From an uncultured Granulosicoccus sp. (GTDB lineage Bacteria; Pseudomonadota; Gammaproteobacteria; Granulosicoccales; Granulosicoccaceae), in the NCBI GenBank assembly GCA_937924505.1, contig CALDSR010000003.1:1-64000 (forward strand): a stretch of 64,000 nucleotides of DNA, written 5' to 3'. How positions within the stretch are numbered: position 1 is the stretch's first letter; each line of letters starts with the position of its first letter. The translations under genes and the position numbers were made by a program. Below the pieces are notes generated by a model, which had not been told where the DNA came from, did no database searches, and was given only the letters and a program-made list of their open reading frames with translations. Of this stretch, positions 22,459-31,894 are shown piece after piece.

Positions 22459-22641
22459 TTTTCGCGTCAGCGTTAGGTGTTCTTGTTGTTGTCAGCATTG
22501 CCAACGTTAGGTAAGCCTGTACATTCAAATGTTGACAGAATGCTTTACTTCTCACTATTTCTGATGGCTTGAAATTCCGGTTTCCTCTGCTAGCCTCCGC
22601 ATGTATTGGGCGAAGTTTCGCTTGTCAGATAATAGTCAAAC

Positions 22642-23826
22642 ATGTTCGCTGCAGTTGATGGTCAACTCAATCACAAGCGCCGATGGATAGCGATACTGCT
22701 GTTGGTAGTGTTGTGCATGCTGCCTTTGTTCGCGCCGTTTATCTCGACTTTGGCTGCGGCTGACGTCACTCGTTTCGACTCTGATGGTGACCAGGTTGTT
22801 GATACGGCTGATATCGATGATGACAACGACGGCGTTCCTGATCTGTTGGAAATTCAGGCGGATGGCAATGACCTTGACTCAGATCGCGATGGTATTCCAA
22901 ACCGGCTTGATCTTGACAGTGACAATGATGGCATTCTGGATTGGCAGGAGTCAGGAGCTGCCAGTCAGGTTGCCATCACCACACTAGTGCCCGATGGTGG
23001 ACGACTACAGGGTGCTGTCGGTGACAACGGTTTGATCGATCTGTTCGAATTTCCAATCGACACCGGACGTCTGGTCTACACCTTGGCAAACTCTGACGAA
23101 GGTCACGATGCATTGCCAGACATCTATGATCTTGATTCGGATAACGATGGTCTGTGGGATACAGTGGAAACCGGCGTTGTCGCGCCGCGTGACAATGATC
23201 GTGATGGCCGTATCGATGCGCCGCCTGGTACCGTGGGTAGCGATGGCATCGCCGATTTCCTGCAGCGCATCAATGATGCAACGTGTTGCGATATAACAGG
23301 GGATGGCATTGACGATGTAATTCCACGTAACAGTGATGGCACTGACTTGCCGGACTTTCAGGATCTGGACAGCGATAATGACGGCATCTTCGATCTTCTT
23401 GAAGCGGGTGGCGTCGACGTCGACAATGATGGACGTGTCGATAACTTTGTTGACATCGTGGATGTTGATGGTGTGGACGATGGGCTTCGGGCGCTGCCGC
23501 TAAGTCCGCCTGATACCAATGGCGACGGGTTTTCGGATTACCTGGACCCGACCGCTGATGGCAGTGGGTCGAGTACAAACACGCCGGGGACAACCGCGCC
23601 CCCCGATACCCCTGACTTGACACCAGTGCCTTCTCAACCAACGCCGGTTCCCGGAGTAACACAACAATTTGCTGACGGTGTTGGTAGTGCCGTACAAACC
23701 GGTTTGAATGCGTCCGGTTGTTCGATTCAGTCTCGATCGGTCGATGCGGTTTTAATATTTTGTGTGATTCTGAGCTTAACCATACTGGCGTGGCGTTTTA
23801 CCTTACGGCGAATTCGTGTCGAGTAA
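22642..23826 (+). CDS. Secreted TSP3-repeat calcium-binding protein with C-terminal membrane anchor
   Basis: 394 residues. An N-terminal hydrophobic segment (IAILLLVVLCMLPLFAPF) is a signal peptide or anchor. The body holds many thrombospondin type 3 calcium motifs such as DSDGDQVVDTADIDDDNDG and DLDSDNDGILDW. A Pro/Thr-rich linker leads to a tail with one cysteine (ASGCSIQS), a membrane helix (AVLIFCVILSLTILAW) and RFTLRRIRVE. Cys, helix, then Arg cluster resembles CTERM-type sorting tails (JDVT-like), not formally assigned. A TTGACA hexamer lies at 22532-22537. First of three envelope genes. Confidence 0.8.
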   Translation: MFAAVDGQLNHKRRWIAILLLVVLCMLPLFAPFISTLAAADVTRFDSDGDQVVDTADIDDDNDGVPDLLEIQADGNDLDSDRDGIPNRLDLDSDNDGILDWQESGAASQVAITTLVPDGGRLQGAVGDNGLIDLFEFPIDTGRLVYTLANSDEGHDALPDIYDLDSDNDGLWDTVETGVVAPRDNDRDGRIDAPPGTVGSDGIADFLQRINDATCCDITGDGIDDVIPRNSDGTDLPDFQDLDSDNDGIFDLLEAGGVDVDNDGRVDNFVDIVDVDGVDDGLRALPLSPPDTNGDGFSDYLDPTADGSGSSTNTPGTTAPPDTPDLTPVPSQPTPVPGVTQQFADGVGSAVQTGLNASGCSIQSRSVDAVLIFCVILSLTILAWRFTLRRIRVE

Positions 23827-23831
23827 GGCTC

Positions 23832-24386
23832 TTGAGCAGCGATAAGATCCTGACATTGTTGGTGCTGGCGGGTGCGTTGACGATGCTGAGTGCCTGTGGC
23901 GCTATCGGCACACGCGGCGTTGATGGGCTGCAAGTATTACCGTTAGGTATTGATGCGGACCAGGACAATGTGCGTGATACGGACGATGATTGCCCTGATA
24001 GTGAACCTGATATTCTGGTAGACGCGGCGGGCTGTGCGGCATTGGATGGGGTCATCGACGGCCTGGATTTCGGGTCTGGCGATCATCGTCTGACAAAGGA
24101 TTCTCGAGCGGTACTGGCGGAACTGGTCGCAGAAATGGAACTCTACCCTACTGCGGTGGTGGCGATTTCGGCGCATACTGATAACCGCGGAAGTGCTGCT
24201 GCGAATCTTGAACTATCCAAACGCCGGGTGATGTCTGTGGTTCGTTATCTAGTGGCCAATGGTATTGAGTCGACACGACTGAAACCGTTTGGTTACGGTG
24301 AAAGCAGGCCGCGTGAGCAGAACCGCACGTCGGCGGGGCGTGCCTTGAACCGGCGTATCGAAATCAGCGTTGTTAGTTACGAGTAA
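23832..24386 (+). CDS. OmpA-family peptidoglycan-binding lipoprotein
   Basis: 184 residues from a TTG at 23832, picked because it starts the signal peptide MSSDKILTLLVLAGALTM with lipobox LSAC (lipid-modified Cys22), lies 5 bases after the previous stop, and has AAGG just upstream. A short TSP3 stretch (DADQDNVRDTDDDCPDS) precedes an OmpA C-terminal domain (AISAHTDNRGSAAANLELSKRR, GYGESRP, NRRIEISV) that binds peptidoglycan. The calcium motifs shared with the neighbour suggest the two proteins work at the same envelope site. Confidence 0.88.
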   Translation: MSSDKILTLLVLAGALTMLSACGAIGTRGVDGLQVLPLGIDADQDNVRDTDDDCPDSEPDILVDAAGCAALDGVIDGLDFGSGDHRLTKDSRAVLAELVAEMELYPTAVVAISAHTDNRGSAAANLELSKRRVMSVVRYLVANGIESTRLKPFGYGESRPREQNRTSAGRALNRRIEISVVSYE

Positions 24387-24397
24387 TCTGGAAACTG

Positions 24398-24892
24398 ATG
24401 GTAATGAATATTTTTACTCCTGAACGACCATTTGCAATCGGGGTCGTGCTGTTCGCATCGCTACTGAGTTCCTGTGCATATTTACAGCCAAGGGAAAGCG
24501 AAGAAATTCCAGCTGTGGCACCATCAGCACAGTTGCCGGACGGTTCGATTCGGGTGGATACGGAAGATCCGCAAATTGCTCAGTTATGGACCGCCGCCGA
24601 GGAGGCCCGACAGCGCGGTAATGACGCGGCAGCGCTGGAGCATCTGTACGACGCTCTGGAAATGAACCCGCAAAACAGTCTGCTGTGGAGCAGGGCTGCG
24701 GAATTACAACTGGACAACCTTGAGGCAGCGAAAGCTGAAAACTTTGCCATCAAATCCAACGCATTTGCCGGAGACAATACGGCGCTCCTGTATCGCAACT
24801 GGTTGATCATTGAACATGCACGTGATCTCAGGGGAGACCTTCTCGGTGTGCGCAGTGCGCACAAGAAGGTGCAGCAATACCAGTATCGGTGA
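24398..24892 (+). CDS. TPR-type lipoprotein
   Basis: 164 residues. Signal peptide with lipobox LLSSC near residue 26. The mature part has a tetratricopeptide-like helical repeat (AEEARQRGNDAAALEHLYDALEMNP, then LLWSRAAELQL). Function unknown; a scaffold role in the outer membrane is possible. It follows the OmpA lipoprotein by 11 bases and precedes yoaA by 27, so it may be co-transcribed with both. Confidence 0.75.
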   Translation: MVMNIFTPERPFAIGVVLFASLLSSCAYLQPRESEEIPAVAPSAQLPDGSIRVDTEDPQIAQLWTAAEEARQRGNDAAALEHLYDALEMNPQNSLLWSRAAELQLDNLEAAKAENFAIKSNAFAGDNTALLYRNWLIIEHARDLRGDLLGVRSAHKKVQQYQYR

Positions 24893-24919
24893 TGTGTCGC
24901 GCGGCGCAAGGAGGCGCGG

Positions 24920-26887
24920 GTGATAGACGATCTCGACTCGATAACGGAAGTTCTTGGACACCGTGGCCCGATTGCAGGCCATCTGACGGGTTTCGCCCCG
25001 CGGGTTGAGCAACAGCATCTTGCTGAAGCGGTTTTTCGCACGTTCGAAAATGGCTCCCGACTGGTCGGCGAAGCCGGAACAGGAACCGGAAAAACCTTCG
25101 CCTATCTGGTACCAGCTTTGCTGTCAGGTCAGCGCATTATCATTTCAACCGGCACCCGCCACCTGCAAGATCAGCTTTTTTACAATGACCTGCCGCTGGT
25201 TAAACGAGCGCTTGGCACCGGCATCTCGACCAGCCTTTTGAAAGGCCGGGCCAACTATCTGTGCAAGCATCGCCTCGCGCGTGCCATGAATCATCCAGCG
25301 CTTCTCGGGGCTGATCATCAACAGCATTTGCGTATCATTGCCGATTGGTCGCGACGCACCAAGACCGGCGATATTGCCGAAGTCTTGAGCGTGCCGGAAG
25401 AATCCATGGCGTGGGCCTTTGTGACCTCGAATGAAGAATTTTGCTCCAAACACGATTTTGAAGATCTTGAAGATTGTTTTATTCACAAGGCGCGCAAGCG
25501 TGCACAAGAAGCCGACATCGTTGTCGTCAATCATCATTTGTTGTGCGCTGATCTTGCTCTGAAAGAGCAAGGTTTTGGTGATCTCTTGCCCAGCGCCAAC
25601 GGGTTCGTCATCGATGAGGCACATCAACTCCCTGAGATCGCTGCTCAATTCTTTGGTCGTAAACTGAGTAGTCGGCAATTGCTGGATCTGGCGCGTGACA
25701 CGGTCGGTGAGCAATTGCACGAAGCGCCGGAAGTTACCGAATTGCGCGAACTTGCACAGTCGCTGGAAACCGGGGTTCGACACTTTCGTTTGGCGTTCGG
25801 GATAGATCCGGGGCGCGATGCCTGGATTGCCGTCAAGGATCAATCAGCGATTGAGCGTGAGCTCGATCGTCTGACCATGCTTCTTGGTTCGCTCAAAGAG
25901 GCACTAAGCGATGTTGCCGAGCGTGGCAAGGGATTGGAAAGTTGTCACAAGCGTGCGGTTACACACAGTGAATCGCTTGCGCGCTTTGTCGCCAACCCTG
26001 CCGATGGTGCCTATGTTCACTGGTATGAAACTTATCGCACCGGTTTCAGCCTGAACATGACACCAATGACCGTTGCCGAGCCGTTTCAAAAGGCTATGGC
26101 GGCGATGAATTCGAGCTGGGTATTTACCTCGGCAACCTTGGCTGTCGGCGGTGATTTCAGTCATTTTCGCGGACTGCTTGGTATTGAAGATACTGAAGAA
26201 CTGCAAGTCGACAGTCCGTTTGACTATCGGCACAACGCCTTGCTGTACCTCCCGGAAGGTTTGCCGGAGCCTCAACATCAAGGGTATACCGCCTCGGTCA
26301 TGGAAACCATTATTCCAGTCCTGACCGCCAGTGCCGGTCGTGCCTTCCTGCTTTTTACCAGTTATCGTGCTCTACACGAAGCGGCTCGATTACTCACTGA
26401 TCGAATACCCTTTCCAATACTGGTACAAGGGCAGATGCCGAAGCGCGAATTACTCGAAGCATTTCAATCGGTAGGCAATGCAGTACTGCTCGGCACCAGC
26501 AGTTTCTGGGAAGGGGTAGATGTGCGTGGTGAAGCCCTGTCGCTGGTTGTTATCGATAAATTACCATTCGGCTCGCCTGGTGACCCAGTCATGGCTGCGC
26601 GTATCGATCACATGAAGGAAGCTGGCGGTAATCCGTTCTATGAATATCAGATACCACAGGCAGCCATAGCCTTGAAGCAAGGGGTAGGGCGACTGATTCG
26701 CGACGTTACCGATCAAGGTGTGTTGGTTCTGTGCGATCCGCGAATTCGCACCCGCAATTACGGTGAAGTTTTTATCAATAGTCTGCCACCAATGCCCATT
26801 ACGCGTGACTTGCCCGAAGTCGAAGATTTCTATCGCCGCGAGCGTGCCGCCTGGTCAGATGAAATCACTGAAGATACAAGCGCATGA
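24920..26887 (+). CDS. yoaA: YoaA/DinG-family ATP-dependent DNA helicase lacking one Fe-S cysteine
   Basis: 655 residues from GTG 24920 with a strong AAGGAGG ribosome-binding site. XPD/DinG superfamily 2 helicase: Walker A EAGTGTGKT (51-59), DEAH box in FVIDEAHQLPE, and C-terminal motif VI region QGVGRLIRD. The iron-sulphur domain keeps Cys115, Cys175 and Cys186, but the position that should hold the cysteine five after Cys175 is Phe180. Followed by tsaB with a 4-base overlap (ATGA), the same neighbour as in E. coli. YoaA acts in repair of replication-blocking damage. Confidence 0.92.
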   Translation: MIDDLDSITEVLGHRGPIAGHLTGFAPRVEQQHLAEAVFRTFENGSRLVGEAGTGTGKTFAYLVPALLSGQRIIISTGTRHLQDQLFYNDLPLVKRALGTGISTSLLKGRANYLCKHRLARAMNHPALLGADHQQHLRIIADWSRRTKTGDIAEVLSVPEESMAWAFVTSNEEFCSKHDFEDLEDCFIHKARKRAQEADIVVVNHHLLCADLALKEQGFGDLLPSANGFVIDEAHQLPEIAAQFFGRKLSSRQLLDLARDTVGEQLHEAPEVTELRELAQSLETGVRHFRLAFGIDPGRDAWIAVKDQSAIERELDRLTMLLGSLKEALSDVAERGKGLESCHKRAVTHSESLARFVANPADGAYVHWYETYRTGFSLNMTPMTVAEPFQKAMAAMNSSWVFTSATLAVGGDFSHFRGLLGIEDTEELQVDSPFDYRHNALLYLPEGLPEPQHQGYTASVMETIIPVLTASAGRAFLLFTSYRALHEAARLLTDRIPFPILVQGQMPKRELLEAFQSVGNAVLLGTSSFWEGVDVRGEALSLVVIDKLPFGSPGDPVMAARIDHMKEAGGNPFYEYQIPQAAIALKQGVGRLIRDVTDQGVLVLCDPRIRTRNYGEVFINSLPPMPITRDLPEVEDFYRRERAAWSDEITEDTSA

Positions 26888-27633
26888 AGCTACTGGCGTT
26901 TGATACCTCGACTGATGCCTGTTCGGTTGCCTTGTTGGTCAATGACGAAATACGTCTGGATCATCGAATCGCATCGCAACAACAATCCCGGCTGTTACTG
27001 CCGATGATTGACGCGATGATGGCGGAGGCGGGCCTGCGAGCAACAGATCTGGATGGTCTTGTTTATGGTCGCGGCCCCGGTAGCTTTACTGGTGTACGTA
27101 TAGCCATTGCGGCCGCACAAGGTATTGCCTTCGGTGCGGATATCGGGGTGTATGGTGTTTCAACCTTGCACTGCATTGCACAAGGTTGTCATCGTGAATT
27201 TGCAGATTCCACGATCCATGTGGCTGTCGATGCCCGTATGTCTGAAGTGTATTACGCGTCGTTTGGACAAGCTGAGCTGTGTGACGGCGTTTCTTTTATC
27301 CAGCCAATGAGCGAAGAGTTTATCGATTCGCCCGAGAAACTCATGTCGCGTGAGGATAGCAACGCCGTTGAGCGTCACGTTGCGGATAAGATCACCCTTG
27401 CCGGGTCTGGTTACGATGCGTATCTTGGTAATGATCAACGATCGGGATGCCATAGGCGGTACCAGTACCGGTCGCTTCGACTACCGTCAGCCAATGACTG
27501 TATCAATCTTGCCCGTAAACCTTTTCGATCGGGCTTGTTTGGCCCTGCTGAAACCGCGTCACCCGTGTATCTTCGAAATCGGGTTGCTCAAACGGAGGCG
27601 GAACGCGCGCAGGCATCACATTCAGCGTCTTGA
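26884..27633 (+). CDS. tsaB: tRNA t6A biosynthesis protein TsaB
   Basis: 249 residues. Begins MKLLAFDTSTDACSVAL, with GRGPGSFTGVRIAIAAAQGIA, the typical TsaB/YeaZ signatures, and ends with the SPVYLRNRVA motif. TsaB is the non-catalytic partner that supports TsaD in making threonylcarbamoyl-adenosine on tRNA. The region between about residues 180 and 210 (QRSGCHRRYQYRSLRLPS) is unlike the usual family sequence, though the frame recovers. Start overlaps the yoaA stop. Confidence 0.93.
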   Translation: MKLLAFDTSTDACSVALLVNDEIRLDHRIASQQQSRLLLPMIDAMMAEAGLRATDLDGLVYGRGPGSFTGVRIAIAAAQGIAFGADIGVYGVSTLHCIAQGCHREFADSTIHVAVDARMSEVYYASFGQAELCDGVSFIQPMSEEFIDSPEKLMSREDSNAVERHVADKITLAGSGYDAYLGNDQRSGCHRRYQYRSLRLPSANDCINLARKPFRSGLFGPAETASPVYLRNRVAQTEAERAQASHSAS

Positions 27634-28054
27634 TTGGTGTGGCGGACGCGAACCTGCGTTTGATTCTGATGGGAAGATTATCTTTTCTGCGAAAGATTGG
27701 ATTTGATCGACCCCAGTCCTCGCCGGGGTAGGGTAATTGGTCCTCGTAACTCAGCAAGACCTTGTGCAGGTAGACAATACAGCCAACTGCGATGATCGGC
27801 GCCGCTATGACGGCACAGTTCCACAGGCTGGCGATCAGTTGGTCATTGGTATCGATCAATGCTTGCGGATGCGCGAAAGTAATCAACCACAGCAGCGGTG
27901 ACAAGGCGACAATCGAAAAGCAGAAAAGACCGAGAAAGTGGGTCCGACGACGGTAATAATTCCGGGTCAGTGGGACCAATCTTATGCTTCCGCTGATAAA
28001 CACGTGAAGCAGGTAGCCGATAAAGAAGGTGATAGTGAAAAGCTTGAGCAACAT
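27503..28054 (-). CDS. Putative three-helix membrane protein, function unknown
   Basis: 183 residues from ATG 28054, chosen because it begins at the first membrane segment (LLKLFTITFFIGYLLHVF); a longer frame reaches 28174 with a Cys-rich start that looks accidental. Further membrane segments are LGLFCFSIVALSPLLWLITF and AVIAAPIIAVGCIVYL. The hydrophilic C-terminal part overlaps the tsaB 3' end by 131 bases on the opposite strand. No ribosome-binding site is obvious. I do not recognise a family. It would be the last gene of the dapC-dapD-arsC-like run. Confidence 0.5.
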   Translation of the reverse strand: MLLKLFTITFFIGYLLHVFISGSIRLVPLTRNYYRRRTHFLGLFCFSIVALSPLLWLITFAHPQALIDTNDQLIASLWNCAVIAAPIIAVGCIVYLHKVLLSYEDQLPYPGEDWGRSNPIFRRKDNLPIRIKRRFASATPIKTLNVMPARVPPPFEQPDFEDTRVTRFQQGQTSPIEKVYGQD

Positions 28055-28251
28055 CGTGTTGAAAAGCGCCGAGCAAAAGTGCTGCAAGGATATAGTGTTT
28101 TTGTTTCCAAAACACTCGAATGCGACGCAATTTTTTGCAGTTTGCTCAGTGAAACATCCCGAGCAACCCGACACTGCGCGATCATGATTTATAGTTCAAC
28201 AGACTTTGTGCCGGTTTGAAACAGAGCCTGTCGACGTGCCTGCGGATTGGT

Positions 28252-28605
28252 CTACTTGAGTATTTCCAGATATCGGTTTTGATCGAAACCCACCAGCGTT
28301 GTCTCGCCGTTTTCCAGTATGGGACGCTTGATCATGCTGGTGTGTTCCTTCAGTAGCTTCACGGCCGCGGCCTCGGTCAGACCCTCACGTGTTGAATCGT
28401 CTATTTTGCGCCAGGTGGTCCCGCGTTTATTGACAATCGTGTCTAGGCCGTGCGTTTTGATCCAGGTGGACAGCTTTGCCGCGTCCACACCGGATTTCTT
28501 GTAGTCGTGAAATGTGTAGTCGATACCCTCGGCATCAAGCCAGCGACGCGCTTTCTTCACGCTATCGCAATTCGGGATGCCGTACAGCGTAATGGTGGCT
28601 GCCAT
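28252..28605 (-). CDS. ArsC/Spx-family protein (YffB-like)
   Basis: 117 residues. Thioredoxin-like ArsC fold: ITLYGIPNCDSVKKARRWL with a single cysteine, DYKKSG, and the C-terminal SMIKRPILENG containing the Arg-Pro turn typical of YffB and Spx. In enterics yffB is next to dapE; here it follows dapD by 30 bases, again tied to lysine/diaminopimelate genes. The catalytic partner is unknown; true arsenate reductase activity is doubtful. Confidence 0.88.
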   Translation of the reverse strand: MAATITLYGIPNCDSVKKARRWLDAEGIDYTFHDYKKSGVDAAKLSTWIKTHGLDTIVNKRGTTWRKIDDSTREGLTEAAAVKLLKEHTSMIKRPILENGETTLVGFDQNRYLEILK

Positions 28606-28635
28606 GTATGGGGTCTCCTATCCGTTTGAAGACAA

Positions 28636-29466
28636 TCAGTCGACAACGCGAAGCAATTCGTTGATACCGACTTTGCCGCGTGTCTTTTCATCAACACGCT
28701 TGACGATAACGGCACAGTAAAGACTGTATTTGCCATCGTTCGAGGGCAGATTACCAGACACAACGACCGAACCTGCCGGGACTCGTCCGTAGCTGACTTC
28801 GTCACGCTCGCGATCATATATGCGGGTGCTCTGACCGATATAGACACCCATGGATATCACCGATCCGCGCTCGACGACAACCCCTTCCACGATCTCGGAA
28901 CGAGCACCGATAAAACAATCATCTTCGATAATCGTGGGTGAGGCTTGCAATGGCTCAAGCACGCCACCGATACCAACACCACCTGACAAATGCACGTTCT
29001 TGCCAATCTGTGCACAGGAACCGACAGTCGCCCAGGTATCGACCATCGTGCCAGAATCAACATAGGCGCCAATGTTGACATACGACGGCATCAACACGGT
29101 ATTGGATGCGATAAAACTTCCTTTACGCGCCATGGCAGGGGGGACAACTCGTACACCGCTTGCCTGCAATTGATCGGCTGACATATCGGTGAACTTGCCA
29201 GGAACCTTGTCATAGAATTGCGTAAACCCGCCAGCATCTATCGGCGCGTTATCACGCAGGCGGAACGACAGCAGGACTGCTTTTTTCAACCATTCATTGA
29301 CCTGCCAGTCACCCACGCCCTTGGGCTCGGCAACCCGTTCCTTGCCGGAGTCGAGCAGGGCGATAGCCTCTTCGACCGCCTTGCCGTAATCGGAACCTGC
29401 GTCGGCGGGAGTGATTTCGTTACGTTTTTCCCATGCTTCATTGATGATATGTGCTAGGTCGCTCAT
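28636..29466 (-). CDS. dapD: Tetrahydrodipicolinate N-succinyltransferase
   Basis: 276 residues. Left-handed beta-helix enzyme with hexapeptide motifs ([42 protein letters not shown]). It succinylates tetrahydrodipicolinate with succinyl-CoA in the diaminopimelate/lysine pathway. It is 51 bases downstream of dapC, the next pathway enzyme. Confidence 0.97.
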   Translation of the reverse strand: MSDLAHIINEAWEKRNEITPADAGSDYGKAVEEAIALLDSGKERVAEPKGVGDWQVNEWLKKAVLLSFRLRDNAPIDAGGFTQFYDKVPGKFTDMSADQLQASGVRVVPPAMARKGSFIASNTVLMPSYVNIGAYVDSGTMVDTWATVGSCAQIGKNVHLSGGVGIGGVLEPLQASPTIIEDDCFIGARSEIVEGVVVERGSVISMGVYIGQSTRIYDRERDEVSYGRVPAGSVVVSGNLPSNDGKYSLYCAVIVKRVDEKTRGKVGINELLRVVD

Positions 29467-29517
29467 GCTGTTTAATCCTGATCTTGAGGCGAATTATCAA
29501 AAGTCGATGTATTTGTT

Positions 29518-30723
29518 CTATTTATCGCTGCGGCTGTCGGACAGACACATAGCGATACGATTAGCGGCATCAACACAATCATTCAGTGTTGCCACGAGCG
29601 CCAGTCGTATATGGTTCTTGCCAGGGTTCGGTTGTCCGGCTACTTCCCTGGCCAGATAACTTCCGGGCACGACACGCACGTTGTAGTCGGCGAGTAATTG
29701 GTGTGTGAAAGTCTGATCATTTACCGGAATTTCGGGCCACAGATAGAATCCTGCCGCAGGTGTGATGATTTGCAGTTTGCGTCCGAGTATTTCGGTTACC
29801 GCCGCGTACTTTTCGTCATAAGCAAGGCGATTGTCTTTCACGTGTTGCTCATCTTGCCAGGCAACGACACTGGCGCGTTGAACGGGCTCTGACATCGAAC
29901 AGCCGTGATAGGTGCGATAGGTTAGAAATCGCTTGATTAGTGAGGCATCACCCGCGACAAAGCCCGAACGAAGGCCTGGTAGATTAGACCGTTTTGATAA
30001 GCTGTGAAATACCAGACAGCGTCGATAATCACTCAAACCCAGGGACGCTGCTGCTTGCAACAAGCCGCAGGGTGGGCCTGCGGCTTCGCGATAGATTTCG
30101 CTGTAGCATTCGTCGCTGACAATGACAAAGTCGTGTTTTTCGGAACGTTCGATCAATTTCTGCAAGGCTTTTCGCGACAGCACTGAACCTGTCGGGTTGC
30201 CGGGTGTGCAGATGTAGACCATTTGACACCGTTGCCACAGCGCTTCATCAATGGCATCAAGGTTGGCGTCCGCGTCGTGATCGATCGCATAGAATTCAGG
30301 TTTTGCACCAGCGAGCAAGACAGCTCCTTCATAGATCTGATAGAACGGGTTGGGCATCAGCACGGAGCGCCGTTTGTCTTGTCGATCCAGCAGGCATTGG
30401 GCAATGGCGAAGAGCCCCTCGCGGGTACCATTGACAGGCAGGATGTGATGTTCGGCGAGTGCATCGGCAGCAGATAAGGCAAATCGTTGGCATAACCAAG
30501 CGGCGATTGCCTCGCGTAATTCCGCAATGCCGCGGGTCGAGGGGTAGGTCTCAACGCCGCGCAAGGTTTTTGCCATTGTCTCCAGCACCGCATCAGGAGC
30601 CGGATGTTTTGGTTCACCGATGGACAGTGAAATGGCTGATAGCTCGGCCGGCTTGATGCCCGCAAGCAAGTCGCGCAGCTTTTCAAACGGATAAGGTTGC
30701 AGCAAGTCGAGTTCGGAATTCAT
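29518..30723 (-). CDS. dapC: Succinyldiaminopimelate transaminase
   Basis: 401 residues. Fold-type I PLP aminotransferase: substrate and cofactor motifs ICTPGNPTGSVLS, VSDECYSEIY, and HSLSKRSNLPGLRSGF containing the Schiff-base lysine. Directly upstream of dapD in the same direction, which favours DapC over a generic aspartate aminotransferase. Confidence 0.93.
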   Translation of the reverse strand: MNSELDLLQPYPFEKLRDLLAGIKPAELSAISLSIGEPKHPAPDAVLETMAKTLRGVETYPSTRGIAELREAIAAWLCQRFALSAADALAEHHILPVNGTREGLFAIAQCLLDRQDKRRSVLMPNPFYQIYEGAVLLAGAKPEFYAIDHDADANLDAIDEALWQRCQMVYICTPGNPTGSVLSRKALQKLIERSEKHDFVIVSDECYSEIYREAAGPPCGLLQAAASLGLSDYRRCLVFHSLSKRSNLPGLRSGFVAGDASLIKRFLTYRTYHGCSMSEPVQRASVVAWQDEQHVKDNRLAYDEKYAAVTEILGRKLQIITPAAGFYLWPEIPVNDQTFTHQLLADYNVRVVPGSYLAREVAGQPNPGKNHIRLALVATLNDCVDAANRIAMCLSDSRSDK

Positions 30724-30888
30724 CAGCTGATCTGGTTGATGCCTGCCGGAAATGACCGCGGCTGAGACGCCTCATTATACGGCAGCCCCTGGTTGAGGGG
30801 GCGAGCCTCGAGAAAAAGGGGTTTTGCTATCTCTGGCGGCGCGGACTTTGTACACTGAGCACTGGATCATGCTCAGACAAGGGTTGCA

Positions 30889-31440
30889 GTGCACACCGAG
30901 GCCAGCACCAGACAGGCTGTATCGGATTGGCTCGACTACGTGGTTATTGGCCAGAATTTCTGTCCGTTCGCGCGCCTGGCGCGGCAACGTAATCGAATCA
31001 GTATGCCGGTATGTCACAGCGGGGATCCCCGAGAGACCTTACAAGTCCTGAGCGATGCGGCTACGGCCTTGCTCGAGGGGCACGCCGATGACACGGTGTT
31101 GTTGTTGCTGCCCGGTGCTTTCCAGGACTTTGATGACTTTCTGGATCTGGTTGCGCTTGCGGATGCCTTGCTGATCGATCTTGGATTTGAAGGGCAGCTG
31201 CAATTGGCGAGTTTTCATCCGGATTATCAATTTGCGGATGTTGAGCCGGACCATGCAGGCAACTGGACCAATCGCTCGCCCGTTCCGATACTGCACTTGT
31301 TGCAAGAAGCATCGGTTGCCGAGAATATCCGACGTTATCCGGATGTTGACTTGATACCTGAACAAAATATTGCCGAGCTCGAGGCGATGGACGCGACAGA
31401 TTTTGAAGAGCTCAAGCAATTTTGTCGGAGGCTGGGCTGA
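30889..31440 (+). CDS. DUF1415 family protein
   Basis: 183 residues from GTG 30889. It has the DUF1415 pattern: WLDYVVIGQNFCPFARLAR near the start, LLLLPGAFQDFDDFLDL, ASFHPDYQFAD, and NRSPVPILHLLQE. Conserved in many proteobacteria, function unknown; the conserved Cys and His hint at metal binding or redox chemistry. It is divergent from dapC. Confidence 0.85.
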   Translation: MHTEASTRQAVSDWLDYVVIGQNFCPFARLARQRNRISMPVCHSGDPRETLQVLSDAATALLEGHADDTVLLLLPGAFQDFDDFLDLVALADALLIDLGFEGQLQLASFHPDYQFADVEPDHAGNWTNRSPVPILHLLQEASVAENIRRYPDVDLIPEQNIAELEAMDATDFEELKQFCRRLG

Positions 31441-31552
31441 ATACCTTTAGGCTTTCGGTGCGCCTCAGGAGTCGCTGCACGACAAGCTGACAATGACATG
31501 AGTTCCACGCTGAAGTGTTCGCATATACCTATTCTATCGACGGAGAAAAAAC

Positions 31553-31843
31553 ATGAGTGCCTATATCATTGTTGACACGCAAATCAAGAATCCCGAAGCT
31601 TATGAGGACTACAAGGCGAGGGCACGGCCTATTGCCGAGAAGTTTGGCGGGGTTTACCTCGCCCGTGGTGGTGACATGGAGATTGTTCAGGATGAACTCT
31701 GGTCACCGACTCGTATTGTGCTGATTCAGTTTCCTGACAAGGACAAAGCCAGAGAATTTCTGAACTGCGACGAGTATGCGCCGGTAAAGGCATTGCGACT
31801 TGCCAACGCGGATTGCACGCTGGTGTTAGTTGAAGGCGAGTAG
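31553..31843 (+). CDS. DUF1330 family small protein
   Basis: 96 residues, a dimeric alpha-beta barrel type (ferredoxin-like) protein: AYIIVDTQIKNPEAYEDYK, YLARGGDMEIV, RIVLIQFPDKDKAREF. A clear GGAG ribosome-binding site precedes the ATG. Function unknown; members are often near metabolic enzymes. The fumarylacetoacetase-like gene follows after 51 bases. Confidence 0.88.
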   Translation: MSAYIIVDTQIKNPEAYEDYKARARPIAEKFGGVYLARGGDMEIVQDELWSPTRIVLIQFPDKDKAREFLNCDEYAPVKALRLANADCTLVLVEGE

Positions 31844-31894
31844 GCTCACCGGGCCCAGGTGTGTAATCTTACGAACGACTCAGGATCTCATCTC

